DNA from: Candidatus Woesearchaeota archaeon
GTDB lineage: Archaea > Nanobdellota > Nanobdellia > Woesearchaeales > UBA10216
NCBI GenBank assembly: GCA_016192915.1
Contig: JACPTF010000002.1
Coordinates: 1 to 64,000 of the forward strand
DNA length: 64,000 nucleotides
Direction: 5' to 3'
In this document: positions 35,168 through 44,513 of the stretch, in pieces
How positions within the stretch are numbered: the first letter of the stretch is position 1
How the letters are laid out: every line of letters begins with the position of its first letter
Made by a program: the position numbers and the translations under genes
Notes under the pieces: generated by a model
What the model was told of the DNA's origin: nothing
The model's input: only the letters and a program-made list of their open reading frames with translations
The model's database searches: none

Positions 35168-37020
35168 AGGTCACCCTTTGTTTTTATCAGGAGCAGCTCC
35201 AGCAGAAGGAGCGCCAAAGCGGCAAGCATGAGTTTTCGTTCAAGGGCAACATCTGCCTTTGCATTCAGCTCAGGCATCAGCAGCTTGGAGTCATCTTCAG
35301 CAGTGTCAAATGCTTTTGGCGATTTTATGTCGGATTCGCCTTTGTTGAGCAGGTTTGCGGCAACTGTTTTGCCTCCGAAAGTGTAAAAGCCTGCGTCGTC
35401 AAAGAAAAGCCTGGATGTCGTCAGCTTTCCAGATGGGGTCACAACCTGCTGCTCGCTTATGCCCTCCACCCTTCCTGTGAGCACATTGAAGCTTGCAAGG
35501 TCCTCGCTTTTCGTGATGAAGCTAAGGAGGTTATCCCAGAATATGGGGTAAAAGTACGAGCTTCTGAACGTGCTTTTGTCGTCAGGGATGCCATAGTACA
35601 CCGCTATCCCGTTTCCAGCTGCGTAAGTTCCAAGCAGGGGGCTGCCGTCGTCAGCGGCAACAAGCGTTGTAAAGTCCTTGCTCTTGCTGTCCTTCTGTCT
35701 CAGTATGCTGTATGTCGCAACAACCCCAAAATCAACGCCTTTTGTAAGGTAGTTTTCCGCCTTGACTTCTGCTTTTGATGCGTTTCCGGTTCCTTCAATT
35801 TGCAGAGGCATGTTAAACTGCTTGGCATAGGTGGGCAGGCCGTCCTGTGCTGTAATGACCAGCCCTGCGCCGTTGGCTAATGCCTTGTTTATTTCCTTGT
35901 AAAAGCCGGGCAGCATGAACTGCGGGCTTGCATTGTGGATTATTATGACATCGTAGTTGAAGCTTTTTACGACAGGGGGAAATGCGGCGTCAAGCTCAAC
36001 ATTTGGCGAAGACTTTAGCGCTGCCATTATGTAGCTCGTGCCAGAGTTTGTTATCATGAGGGCCCTTATCTTCTTGGCAGGCGAGCTTATGAACAGGTGG
36101 TTGTCCACTTTGAGATCATCATCCTGCCGTATGTTCAGCTGCGTGTTGCCGTGGATTGTTTCAAAGCTTACGCCTTCAATCGACCTTGGCCCTATGGTGA
36201 GGTGCTGCTCTGAAACTGCTTTGTTGTTGTTCACGATTTCAATGCCCACAGCGCGCTGGGTGTCATCGTAGTTCTTTACCAAGGCTGTTGTCTGGAACTT
36301 GTTTACGTCAAGCTCAACAAACCCCACGTTGCTCAGCGCATTTAGGGAATTTTTGTCGTTTCCCAGAACGTTAACGAGCTCAACATTTGCGCCCATTGCT
36401 GATAACGACCGCTTTGCTACTATCACGTCAGTTCCGCTGTTTGACTGGAAATCGCTTAGCACAATAACCTTGCTGCTTTTGGCGTCATCGGCAATTAGCT
36501 CTCCTGCAGCCAGCATCGCATCCCCCATGTGGGTTTCGGTTGCCTTTGCCTTAAGGGTGGCAAGCACTTTTTTGGCTTCTGCCGAGCTGGTTTTCTCCAA
36601 AACAACCACAGGTATGTTCGTAGCCAGAATGATGCTTGCCCCGCTTTCCATCCTGGAGCTGGCTTCCCCAACAGCTTTTTCAAATCTTGTCTGGCTCTCT
36701 CCGGAAAGAAGCGCGTTCATGCTCGCAGAGCCATCTATAACTACAACGGTGTGTTTCGCGGAGGCAGCCTTCTCGCTGGTGAAAAATGGAGCAGCGACAG
36801 CAAGGGCTGCAGAGACTATGATGGCAAGCTGCAGCAGGAAGATCAGGTTCTGGAGCAGCTGCCTGAAGAAGTTGGAGAACTTTGTCACCCCTCCCTCTTT
36901 CATGAAGAACATCAGGCTCGGAATGGTCTTCTCCTTGGGCTTCGGCCTCCTAAGGTAGAGGATTATGAAGGGTATTAGCGCCAGGAGCGCGTAGAGTCCG
37001 GCAGGATTCTTGAAAGGCAT
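35164..37020 (-). CDS. BatA-like membrane protein with VWA-like domain
   Basis: MPFKNPAGLYALLALIPFIILYLRRPKPKEKTIPSLMFF...TVVVIDGSASMNALLSGESQTRFEKA. Confidence 0.85.
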   Translation of the reverse strand: MPFKNPAGLYALLALIPFIILYLRRPKPKEKTIPSLMFFMKEGGVTKFSNFFRQLLQNLIFLLQLAIIVSAALAVAAPFFTSEKAASAKHTVVVIDGSASMNALLSGESQTRFEKAVGEASSRMESGASIILATNIPVVVLEKTSSAEAKKVLATLKAKATETHMGDAMLAAGELIADDAKSSKVIVLSDFQSNSGTDVIVAKRSLSAMGANVELVNVLGNDKNSLNALSNVGFVELDVNKFQTTALVKNYDDTQRAVGIEIVNNNKAVSEQHLTIGPRSIEGVSFETIHGNTQLNIRQDDDLKVDNHLFISSPAKKIRALMITNSGTSYIMAALKSSPNVELDAAFPPVVKSFNYDVIIIHNASPQFMLPGFYKEINKALANGAGLVITAQDGLPTYAKQFNMPLQIEGTGNASKAEVKAENYLTKGVDFGVVATYSILRQKDSKSKDFTTLVAADDGSPLLGTYAAGNGIAVYYGIPDDKSTFRSSYFYPIFWDNLLSFITKSEDLASFNVLTGRVEGISEQQVVTPSGKLTTSRLFFDDAGFYTFGGKTVAANLLNKGESDIKSPKAFDTAEDDSKLLMPELNAKADVALERKLMLAALALLLLELLLIKTKGDL

Positions 37021-37085
37021 ATTTTCCTTTTGGCTGCTGCCATATTAAAAGCTTTACGTAGATTTTGCACGGCTTTCCTGACAAG

Positions 37086-37472
37086 TCAAGTCTCTGGTCT
37101 GTGAATGTAGATGTACAACTCAAAACCGTCAGAGCGCACCTGCAAAAATTTGCTTTCAGAAGGCTGCCCGGTATTGATTTGGCTTATTGTTACCAGGAAG
37201 TCAGATTTAATCACGCCCGCACTTTTTAACGCGGCAACGGGGTCATGATAAAAATCTTGAGTCGCTGCTGTCGCATCATACTCCAAAACAGTGCCATCCC
37301 CCACCGGCATAAAATATGCAGCGGCTAAACTCAGTCTCGTAAACATCGTTCCGACCAAGCCTTCAAGTCTGCCTGCCACTTCTGGGTTGGCTTCGCGAAG
37401 TGCGGCCATGACTGGCGGCTTTCCTAAAGAGACTTTTACAACATAACCGTGCGTAGGTGTGGGCTTGGCCAT
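37086..37472 (-). CDS. Hypothetical protein
   Basis: 128 aa ORF, no family recognised. Confidence 0.5.
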   Translation of the reverse strand: MAKPTPTHGYVVKVSLGKPPVMAALREANPEVAGRLEGLVGTMFTRLSLAAAYFMPVGDGTVLEYDATAATQDFYHDPVAALKSAGVIKSDFLVTISQINTGQPSESKFLQVRSDGFELYIYIHRPET

Positions 37473-37533
37473 GGATTCTGAAATAAAAATAGTGACTTTA
37501 TTAATTCTTGTGCTTTTGCCAAAAAGTTGTCAC

Positions 37534-37824
37534 TTACTTCCCAAACTTGTATCCTTTGGCGCACTTTTCTGAGCAGAAGCGGTAGTGCTTGCCCTTGTAC
37601 TCCCTTTCGACAGTGCTTTTCATCTCAAGCAGGGGCTTTTTGCACTTGGCACACTCAGCTACTTTCTCTTCTTCCTCATAGCCTTCCATAAATGCTTCTT
37701 CAGTTGGGCTTATCTCGTCATCTTCCTCTTCCTGGTCGCGCTCCTTTTCCTCGTAGAGGTCGTCATCTTCCTCTGGCTCTGGTTCGCTGCTTTCTATTTC
37801 GTCATCATCGTTGTTCTTAGCCAT
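37534..37824 (-). CDS. Acidic protein with C-terminal TRASH/YHS-like metal-binding motif
   Basis: CAKCKKPLLEMKSTVEREYKGKHYRFCSEKCAKGYKFGK. Confidence 0.7.
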   Translation of the reverse strand: MAKNNDDDEIESSEPEPEEDDDLYEEKERDQEEEDDEISPTEEAFMEGYEEEEKVAECAKCKKPLLEMKSTVEREYKGKHYRFCSEKCAKGYKFGK

Positions 37825-37930
37825 GAAAGTTACCTCAGCAACATTCAACACGGCACTGGTTTGCCTCCTGTTTTTATTGTTTTCCGTTGAAAAACATTTA
37901 AAAGCGGCCTTAGCAATAGCTCATGGCAAG

Positions 37931-38845
37931 GTGGCTACTGCGAGAAAGATAATCCAACTTGGCAAGGATACGTTTGTAGTTTCCATCCCAAGCGCCTGGA
38001 CAAGGCATCACAAGCTTAAGAAGGGCGATGAGCTCGAGGTTGATGAGCAGGGGCCGAAGCTGGTTCTTTGCCCAAAATCTGAGGCCAGGCCGGGCAGGGC
38101 TGTCGTTGATGTTTCTGGCACGGAGCCGGTAACAAAGAGGATAGTTGCTGCGCTATACAAGGCAGGCTATAATGAAGTGGAAATAAAGTTCGGAAGCCAG
38201 AAAGAGCTTGAGACCATCCAGAAAACCATTAGGGAAGATTTTGTTGGATTTGAGATTGTCGGTAAAACAAAACAAGCCATATTGGCAAAGAACGTTTCTG
38301 AGCAAAAGTATGAAGAGTTCGACACTCTCCTGAGAAGGGTGTTTATGCTGATTCTTGAGATGGGCAGTGAGTGCTACAGAGCTGTGGCTGCTGGCAATTT
38401 TGACGAATTGAAGGCAATAGCTAAGATGGATGATGATGTTAATAGGCACGTGAATTTTTGCAGGAGGACTCTAAACACGATAGGCCACAAAGTCGTTGCG
38501 CGGGTGGCCCCGACTTATTACTTAGTTGAGCAGCTGGAGCGGACTGGTGACTGCTACAAGTTGTTCTGCAAGCGCGTTTCAGAAGCCAGACCGGTGCCAA
38601 AGAAGTGGATGAATGATTTGCTGGCCGATGCTAACTTTTTTGTGCGGAGGTTTTATGAGCTTTATTACGCGTTTAGCTTGCAAGGCATGGCGGACTTCTG
38701 GGAAGAAAAGGGAAAGATTGAAAAGAGCATTGCGTCTGCACTTGAGGCTGCAGGTAAGAAGGAACTTGCTGTTGTTTTTGCAATTTCGGAAATCGTCACT
38801 AACATAGCGGATGCAAACGGCGCTTTGCTGACGTCACGGTTATAG
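37931..38845 (+). CDS. AbrB-PhoU domain protein (phosphate-uptake-regulator-like)
   Basis: ARKIIQLGKDTFVVSIPSAWTRHHKLKKGDELEVDEQG (SpoVT/AbrB) plus PhoU-like helical C-terminus; GTG start proposed. Confidence 0.85.
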   Translation: MATARKIIQLGKDTFVVSIPSAWTRHHKLKKGDELEVDEQGPKLVLCPKSEARPGRAVVDVSGTEPVTKRIVAALYKAGYNEVEIKFGSQKELETIQKTIREDFVGFEIVGKTKQAILAKNVSEQKYEEFDTLLRRVFMLILEMGSECYRAVAAGNFDELKAIAKMDDDVNRHVNFCRRTLNTIGHKVVARVAPTYYLVEQLERTGDCYKLFCKRVSEARPVPKKWMNDLLADANFFVRRFYELYYAFSLQGMADFWEEKGKIEKSIASALEAAGKKELAVVFAISEIVTNIADANGALLTSRL

Positions 38846-38855
38846 ACATAGGCAA

Positions 38856-41800
38856 TTATGGCGGTATTAGCGCATACCTTAAGTTTCCGTTGCCGCTGCT
38901 CATCAATAGCTTTGATTTTCCCGTTGCAAGGTCTATAACTGACAAGGATGGCGGGCAGCCTTCTTCGACGCAGTCAACATCAGGAACAGATGCCACGAAT
39001 ATCTTCTTTTTGTTAGGCACATAAACTGCTGACAATTCCCTTTGCCCAGGCGTATTTGTTAAATTCACGCTTTTGCCAGTTTCCAAATCAAACTCGCACA
39101 CATCAGATGGAGCATTGCATTCGTAAAGAAAACGGTTACCGCTCTTTGAAACGTCTAGAAGGCCACTGCCAGCATCTTTTAGAGTTGTCAGCTCCAGAGT
39201 GGCAATATTCAGAAGTAGCAATTGCTTGGATGTTTCAAGAACTAAGTGGTCTGCACCTATAAAAGCTACGTTGCGCATATTTGTGCCGTTATAAAAATAA
39301 ATCTCTTTAGTGTTTTCCAGCTTTTTATCAGAAAGGTATATTCTTTGTTCTTTACCCTGCTGCTCAACAAGATACGCTAATGAGCCATTTGGAGACCACG
39401 CAAATATGCCCCTTCCGCGGTTGCCGACAAAAGGTCCCTGATAAACTATGCTGGAAGATATATCCAGCGTATTTATCCAAACCTTGAAAGAGTCAGGGTA
39501 TCTCCTGCCTTCTACTTTCTCATTATTGGACAAGAAAACAAGGTAAGAGCCGTCAGGAGACCAGCTTTTGCCTGCATCATAGCGTGGTAAAAAGGCGTTT
39601 GGAAAATCTGTTATTTTCCTGGTGTGCATGTTAGATGGGCGAATGAACCATAACTCAGCCATTACGGGGTCTATGTATTCCATTCGAACATTGGATGCTA
39701 TCCACAAGCCGTCAGGAGAAATGGCCGGATTTTCAAACCGCTTATCCGTTACTGGCCTGAACTCCCTGCCCAAAAAGTCGTAAAGCGTTATTTTCCCGTT
39801 TTTAACAAAAACAGCCTTATCCTGAAAGGCTGATAAGTCTGCGCTAACAGTGTTGTCCGCGTCAGTCAGGAAGCTGACTACGTCATGCTCTGCATCAATA
39901 ACAAAATATTTTACCTTGCCTGGCCCCTCCTGCCACCTGCCATTTACGCCTGTTTCTGAGACTGCAAGCAGAACTTTATCGCCTTGTGGGAAAACAGGAA
40001 CGTTCAAGATTGGAACAAGGTTGTTCCTGATGGCTACTGCCCCGACTACAGAAGCTGCTAGAATTGCGAATGCGCCAGCTGAAGCCAGGGCGAGCCGTGT
40101 TTTGCTTATTGGCAAAGACTCTCTTAGAAGTTTTTCCTCGCTTTCCGCATTGACTACTTCCTCGAGCCTTCGCCATTCGCCGACATCTGCAAAGATAGGC
40201 CGCCTCAACTCCTCTCTGGCACGCAATGCCGCGTCTAAATCTCCGCCGCCAATATATTTCCTTTCAATAATAGCGTCAAGATGCTCTTTGGCTTTTGCCA
40301 AGTGGTATATTTGCTCTTTCTGTTTGGCTTCTTTCTTCTCAGGAGTTTTTGCTTTGAAAGCTTCTTCCGGATTATAGATTAAGCGCTCATAGTGCCACTG
40401 CAGCCCAGCAAACTCGTATTTGCGGCGGAACTCTTCCCTGTCAATCCTGACATGATGTTCTCTCTCATACTCATCAATATAAAGCTTAATAAGCCTCTGC
40501 CTTTGCTGCGGCGTGAGGTATTCGGCAAATTCGAGAAGGTTAACGAGGTCCATTTGAGGCGGAAGCAGCTTCAGGCTCTTAGGCTCGAAATCCAGTGCCT
40601 GAATCCGCCCAAAGATTTTTTTGAGCCAGTTCTTGGGGCCCCTGTCGCTGTACATTGTTAGAACTCCAGAAGATGCCAACTCAGCATCAACAAAAGCCAG
40701 GTCCCCAACAATTGAATCTTTGTAGCTTTCAGGGAGCTTAATTCTGTTGAACCTCTCAATGTTCTCTATTGCTCTTCTGCGCCTGTCGGAAAAATATAGT
40801 GTTTCTGGTTTGGATATGTCTACGCGTAGGATTGCATCATCAAAATTCAGCTCTCCCTTATTATAAAGTTCCATTCCAAACCTTTGGATTTTGGCCATCA
40901 GCGTTATTGCCTGCGCGAAGTCATCAAACCTTGCTGTTCTTTGCCTCATCAGTTCCAAGAGGGTTTCCGGGCCCCTTTCTGACGGCGAATAGTAGAAATC
41001 ACCAAGCTTGTAAACGTGCAAGGGGTATATTATTGACTGGCCGAATTCCGCCCTTAATTTTTCCAGCAGTGAAAACTCTCCCATGAGCGGTTCAGGGTCT
41101 TTGTTGCGTTTAAGCACAATGTATCCTGAGAAGAAAACCTCATTTCTGCTTTCCTCAGTCACTTCCACAAGTTCAGGATTGCTTCCCATTATTATTTCAG
41201 CGCAGGCTTTCATTTCTAAGTCGGCGACGGCTTGCCTTCCGGTTTTTCTTAAGAAAGCTGCGCGTGCAATATGACCTGTAAGGCCGTGCCTGTTCGACTC
41301 AACAGCAAGGCGTAGCAGCGTATCTGCGGCTTTTAGATTGCCTGCTTTGCCTGGCCCTTCCGCATATGAGTGAGTCCCTGCGGCAGTGCACGTCAGATCT
41401 TTGGCTTCGGCCCATTGCGGCTTTTTCGCTTTGCCAACCGTGCTTCTTATCAGGCTGGTGAATGGCGCCAGAATCCAGTCGCTTCTTCCAAAGTAGCTTG
41501 TCTTGTCTGTGGATAACGCGTTTACGTAAGTATCAAAGCAGCCGATCTGATTGTCAAGCATTTGCATATCCCCGATGAGGGATTGTAACTCGACGGTTTT
41601 TTCATGCGACCTTTGCGTTTCAAGAAGCTGTGAGAGGTTGTTTACCGCTTCCTTATACTTCTCTTTCCATACATTAATAGCGGCAGCAGAAGCATTGAAC
41701 AACGCTTTGGCTGCTTCAGGGTGGAAAACCCTTCCAAAGGAAAGTGAAGCCGCGGAATAAGCCAGGGTAAACGACATTGACGCCAGATATGCCGATAGTT

Positions 41801-42287
41801 GCAGTGTTGTTGGAATCACTTCGGGGTGCTTAAAGAGGTCAAAAGGGGTTATGCTGACAAACATCGGGCTTACAAGGTTTGCTGTTACATAAGCAGCGGC
41901 TCCTCCGGCAATTATTTCAGGATGCTCGGGCAGCAAGTTGAAAAGCTTTGAAGGGAGCGGTCTCGTTTTTCTGCGCACGGATTCTGCCTTCCGAAACAGC
42001 CAGTCCTGGCGCATTAGTTGCGCGGTTATGTAGCCGATTCCAGCAAGCAGTCCAGAAGTTATTAAATTGTCGGTTTGGTCTGGGGAAGGGGATTTTGGGG
42101 TTAGATACTCAAAAGCACCCATAGCTGCCGCATAGGCCGGCGCTGTCCACCTTGACAGGATTATTCTCTCAAGGAGGCTTTGCGGTTTTACCTGTTCGGT
42201 TTGCGGCTTTTTTATCGGCTCCTTTGAATCAAGAGCATCATCAATAAGCCCCTCAAGTCCTCTTTCAGGCGCTCCTTCCCCCTGCAT
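38856..42287 (-). CDS. Multidomain membrane protein: APH-like kinase motif + TM + TolB/WD-like beta-propeller
   Basis: YSDRGPKNWLKKIFGRIQALDFE (DxxxxN...DFE as in aminoglycoside-phosphotransferase-like kinases); TM AFAILAASVVGAVAI; propeller 'SPDGLWIASN', 'SWSPDGSYLVFLSNNE', 'AWSPNGSLAYLV'. Confidence 0.65.
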   Translation of the reverse strand: MQGEGAPERGLEGLIDDALDSKEPIKKPQTEQVKPQSLLERIILSRWTAPAYAAAMGAFEYLTPKSPSPDQTDNLITSGLLAGIGYITAQLMRQDWLFRKAESVRRKTRPLPSKLFNLLPEHPEIIAGGAAAYVTANLVSPMFVSITPFDLFKHPEVIPTTLQLSAYLASMSFTLAYSAASLSFGRVFHPEAAKALFNASAAAINVWKEKYKEAVNNLSQLLETQRSHEKTVELQSLIGDMQMLDNQIGCFDTYVNALSTDKTSYFGRSDWILAPFTSLIRSTVGKAKKPQWAEAKDLTCTAAGTHSYAEGPGKAGNLKAADTLLRLAVESNRHGLTGHIARAAFLRKTGRQAVADLEMKACAEIIMGSNPELVEVTEESRNEVFFSGYIVLKRNKDPEPLMGEFSLLEKLRAEFGQSIIYPLHVYKLGDFYYSPSERGPETLLELMRQRTARFDDFAQAITLMAKIQRFGMELYNKGELNFDDAILRVDISKPETLYFSDRRRRAIENIERFNRIKLPESYKDSIVGDLAFVDAELASSGVLTMYSDRGPKNWLKKIFGRIQALDFEPKSLKLLPPQMDLVNLLEFAEYLTPQQRQRLIKLYIDEYEREHHVRIDREEFRRKYEFAGLQWHYERLIYNPEEAFKAKTPEKKEAKQKEQIYHLAKAKEHLDAIIERKYIGGGDLDAALRAREELRRPIFADVGEWRRLEEVVNAESEEKLLRESLPISKTRLALASAGAFAILAASVVGAVAIRNNLVPILNVPVFPQGDKVLLAVSETGVNGRWQEGPGKVKYFVIDAEHDVVSFLTDADNTVSADLSAFQDKAVFVKNGKITLYDFLGREFRPVTDKRFENPAISPDGLWIASNVRMEYIDPVMAELWFIRPSNMHTRKITDFPNAFLPRYDAGKSWSPDGSYLVFLSNNEKVEGRRYPDSFKVWINTLDISSSIVYQGPFVGNRGRGIFAWSPNGSLAYLVEQQGKEQRIYLSDKKLENTKEIYFYNGTNMRNVAFIGADHLVLETSKQLLLLNIATLELTTLKDAGSGLLDVSKSGNRFLYECNAPSDVCEFDLETGKSVNLTNTPGQRELSAVYVPNKKKIFVASVPDVDCVEEGCPPSLSVIDLATGKSKLLMSSGNGNLRYALIPP

Positions 42288-42408
42288 TAAAGTTCATTAC
42301 ACTCTCTGCAGGGCTTAAAAACATTGCTCACTACTGCGCTCCCCGAATTTCCTGATTAATCTGACAAAGAAACAAGATTTAAGAAGCTAGCCTCATTCGC
42401 TGTGTCGC

Positions 42409-43636
42409 ATGAAAGCCAGAGCTTTGCTTTTTGGGGCAATGGCGGCAGTGGTTTTAGCTGCGGCTGCGTGCAGTGAAGGGGAAAAAGCGAATATAGCTAC
42501 TTCCGTTCCGGGTGTTCCATACAGCTGCGGCAGGGATGAGAGAAGTAACATAGCATTTCTATCGCCAAAATCCGGAGATGAAGCTCATCCAACAACATTT
42601 GACCTGTCTGCTTTTCTTGCGCCAAATTTTCACCACCTCTGGAGAACGTGTGTGGAGGAGCTCAGGAGGCGGTAAGAGAATAGAAACTGTAGGCGACCCC
42701 AACCAGAGCTCTATGATTTGCAGCAATGTTACGGCAGCAGAGGATTATATTGTAGTGTCTGGAGTAGACAGTTTTGGGTCTTTATCTACGAGTGATCGCG
42801 CATACGGTAAGCTTCCTAATGCCTCTGTTTACGTTTTTAGAAAGCTTCCATCTGCCACGCAATCTGACCTTGGATTTGTTGGCGCAGCGCCAAATTATGG
42901 CTTCCACGGAGAAATATTTCAGGACATTGCAATTGTAGTAAAGAATTATAAAGATTTGGGTGACATTTTAATTGTAGGCTCTGAAGTCAGGCATTCATCT
43001 TTCGCTGAAACTCTCCCTTACTATAAAGAAAATAAAGCAATGCTAGATGCTGTAGCCAGAGCCCTCGGTTTCAGAGGTTACGAGGATCATGAGACTAAAA
43101 GCGGTCAAACATGGTATATAAATCAGACGCCAGTATACCCTGACAAGGACAACGCAGGGCTCACTCTTGAAGAAGCCTTACGCCTTCACCAACAGCTTCA
43201 GAAAACCGGTCTTAATACAGAAGTTACCATCAGTGAAGCCACAAATCCGGAGAATGTCCAATCTGGTGCCAAGATTGCGGTGTATGCACTGGAAGGGCAG
43301 ATCACTCCTTACGACGCCACAGTCAGACTACCGCCAGCCATATTAAAAAAAATAGCAGTTAGGCCAGTTATGCTGGCAAGAGAAGTTAAGCTAACAAATA
43401 TGCAGCTGGTGTCGCGCGATGGTGAATTAATGTTAGAGTTAATCGTATCGGCAGAGAATCCTGGCACGGTGACTGAATACACCTCTTCGAAAGTGAGCGA
43501 TATGTTACAAGGAAAAATGCCGGAAGTAAGAACCGCAAAAGAGGGCGGCGGGCGCTATACTGTAGGCCCGGTTCAGATACCTCTAAGCGAAATAGTAACG
43601 AATGGAATATTGCCTGCCACGCCATTGCTAAAATAG
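42409..43636 (+). pseudogene. Exported/lipoprotein-like gene split by an apparent +1 frameshift near 42625-42640
   Basis: ORF 42409..42675 (signal peptide, LAAAACS lipobox-like) and ORF 42578..43636 in the +1 frame; no start or SD for the second half. Confidence 0.6.
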
Positions 43637-43696
43637 TGTTCGGTTCTACAAGCTTTTTCCGAAAACCTTTTATAAGCGCGTCTGCACTTATGCCTT

Positions 43697-43948
43697 ATGG
43701 ACTTTATGAAGAGGATAGTTGTAGACCCTAAGGTAATGGCAGGCAAGCCCGTCGTGAAGGGAACGAGGATTCCTGTAGATGCCATACTGCAAAGGATAGC
43801 TGAAGGTATGACAATAGATGAGATACTTCGGGATTACCCCAACATTACGAGGGATGATATAAAAGCGGCTTTGGAATACAGTGCGAATGTTGTGAGAGGA
43901 GAAGATATAATACCTGAAGTAAAGGGAAAATATGCTGTTTCTAGTTGA
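43697..43948 (+). CDS. DUF433 family antitoxin-like protein
   Basis: RIVVDPKVMAGKPVVKGTRIPVDAILQRIAEGMTIDEILRDYPNITRDDIKAAL. Confidence 0.92.
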   Translation: MDFMKRIVVDPKVMAGKPVVKGTRIPVDAILQRIAEGMTIDEILRDYPNITRDDIKAALEYSANVVRGEDIIPEVKGKYAVSS

Positions 43949-44276
43949 TGAAAGCACAGGCAAAATGCTGGCTGCATTGTTGGCAGGCGCAGGTCATGAT
44001 GTTGTTTTTGCAGGAGACATAATGCCATCTGCTTCCGATGAAGAAGTCCTCGCAAAAGCAGAAAGTGAGGGCAGGATCCTTATTTCGGATGACAAGGATT
44101 TTGGGGAGCTTGTTGTAAGGATGCAAAAACCTTCCACAGGAGTAATTCTATTAAGAACTTTGGGCATTAATCCGAAAATCAGGGCGGACACAGTGATAAA
44201 AATCGTTAATGGCACTGAGATGAAAGGGAGGCTCGTAATCGTTAGGGAAGGGCGCATCAGGATAAGAAAACTGTAG
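43932..44276 (+). CDS. DUF5615 PIN-like toxin
   Basis: MLFLVDESTGKMLAALLAGAGHDVVFAGDIMPSASDEEVLAKAESEGRILISDDKDFGELV; overlaps DUF433 ORF. Confidence 0.9.
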   Translation: MLFLVDESTGKMLAALLAGAGHDVVFAGDIMPSASDEEVLAKAESEGRILISDDKDFGELVVRMQKPSTGVILLRTLGINPKIRADTVIKIVNGTEMKGRLVIVREGRIRIRKL

Positions 44277-44339
44277 GCAGGCACAAGCCGGGGCACCCTT
44301 CCGAAAACCTTATATAAGTACTTTCAAATAAGTTGGGGC

Positions 44340-44513
44340 ATGGTGCCTGCCTGTTTTATGGTCGCTGCTTTCTTTGCTGAAGCGAGGCGTTTTGGTAAAG
44401 ATTTTGTTGCAAAAAAGAGGGGGCAATGGAATAAGATTGTGATGCTTATTTGCGCCGTTATTATCGTGATAACAGTATTATCAATAATGGCAATAAGGAG
44501 GAAGCTGCTGTGA
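44340..44513 (+). CDS. 57-aa single-TM protein, first gene of the pilin-like cluster
   Basis: MVPACFMVAAFFAEARRFGKDFVAKKRGQWNKIVMLICAVIIVITVLSIMAIRRKLL*; TATA box ccttatataagta at 44308-44320; TGATG coupling to the next ORF. Below the ORF-track cutoff. Confidence 0.65.
   Translation: MVPACFMVAAFFAEARRFGKDFVAKKRGQWNKIVMLICAVIIVITVLSIMAIRRKLL

Noticed and set aside
42620-42640. Classical -1 slippery heptamer A AAT TTT at the split lipoprotein gene
   Set aside because: The second ORF is in the +1 frame, so -1 slippage would not join the two halves.
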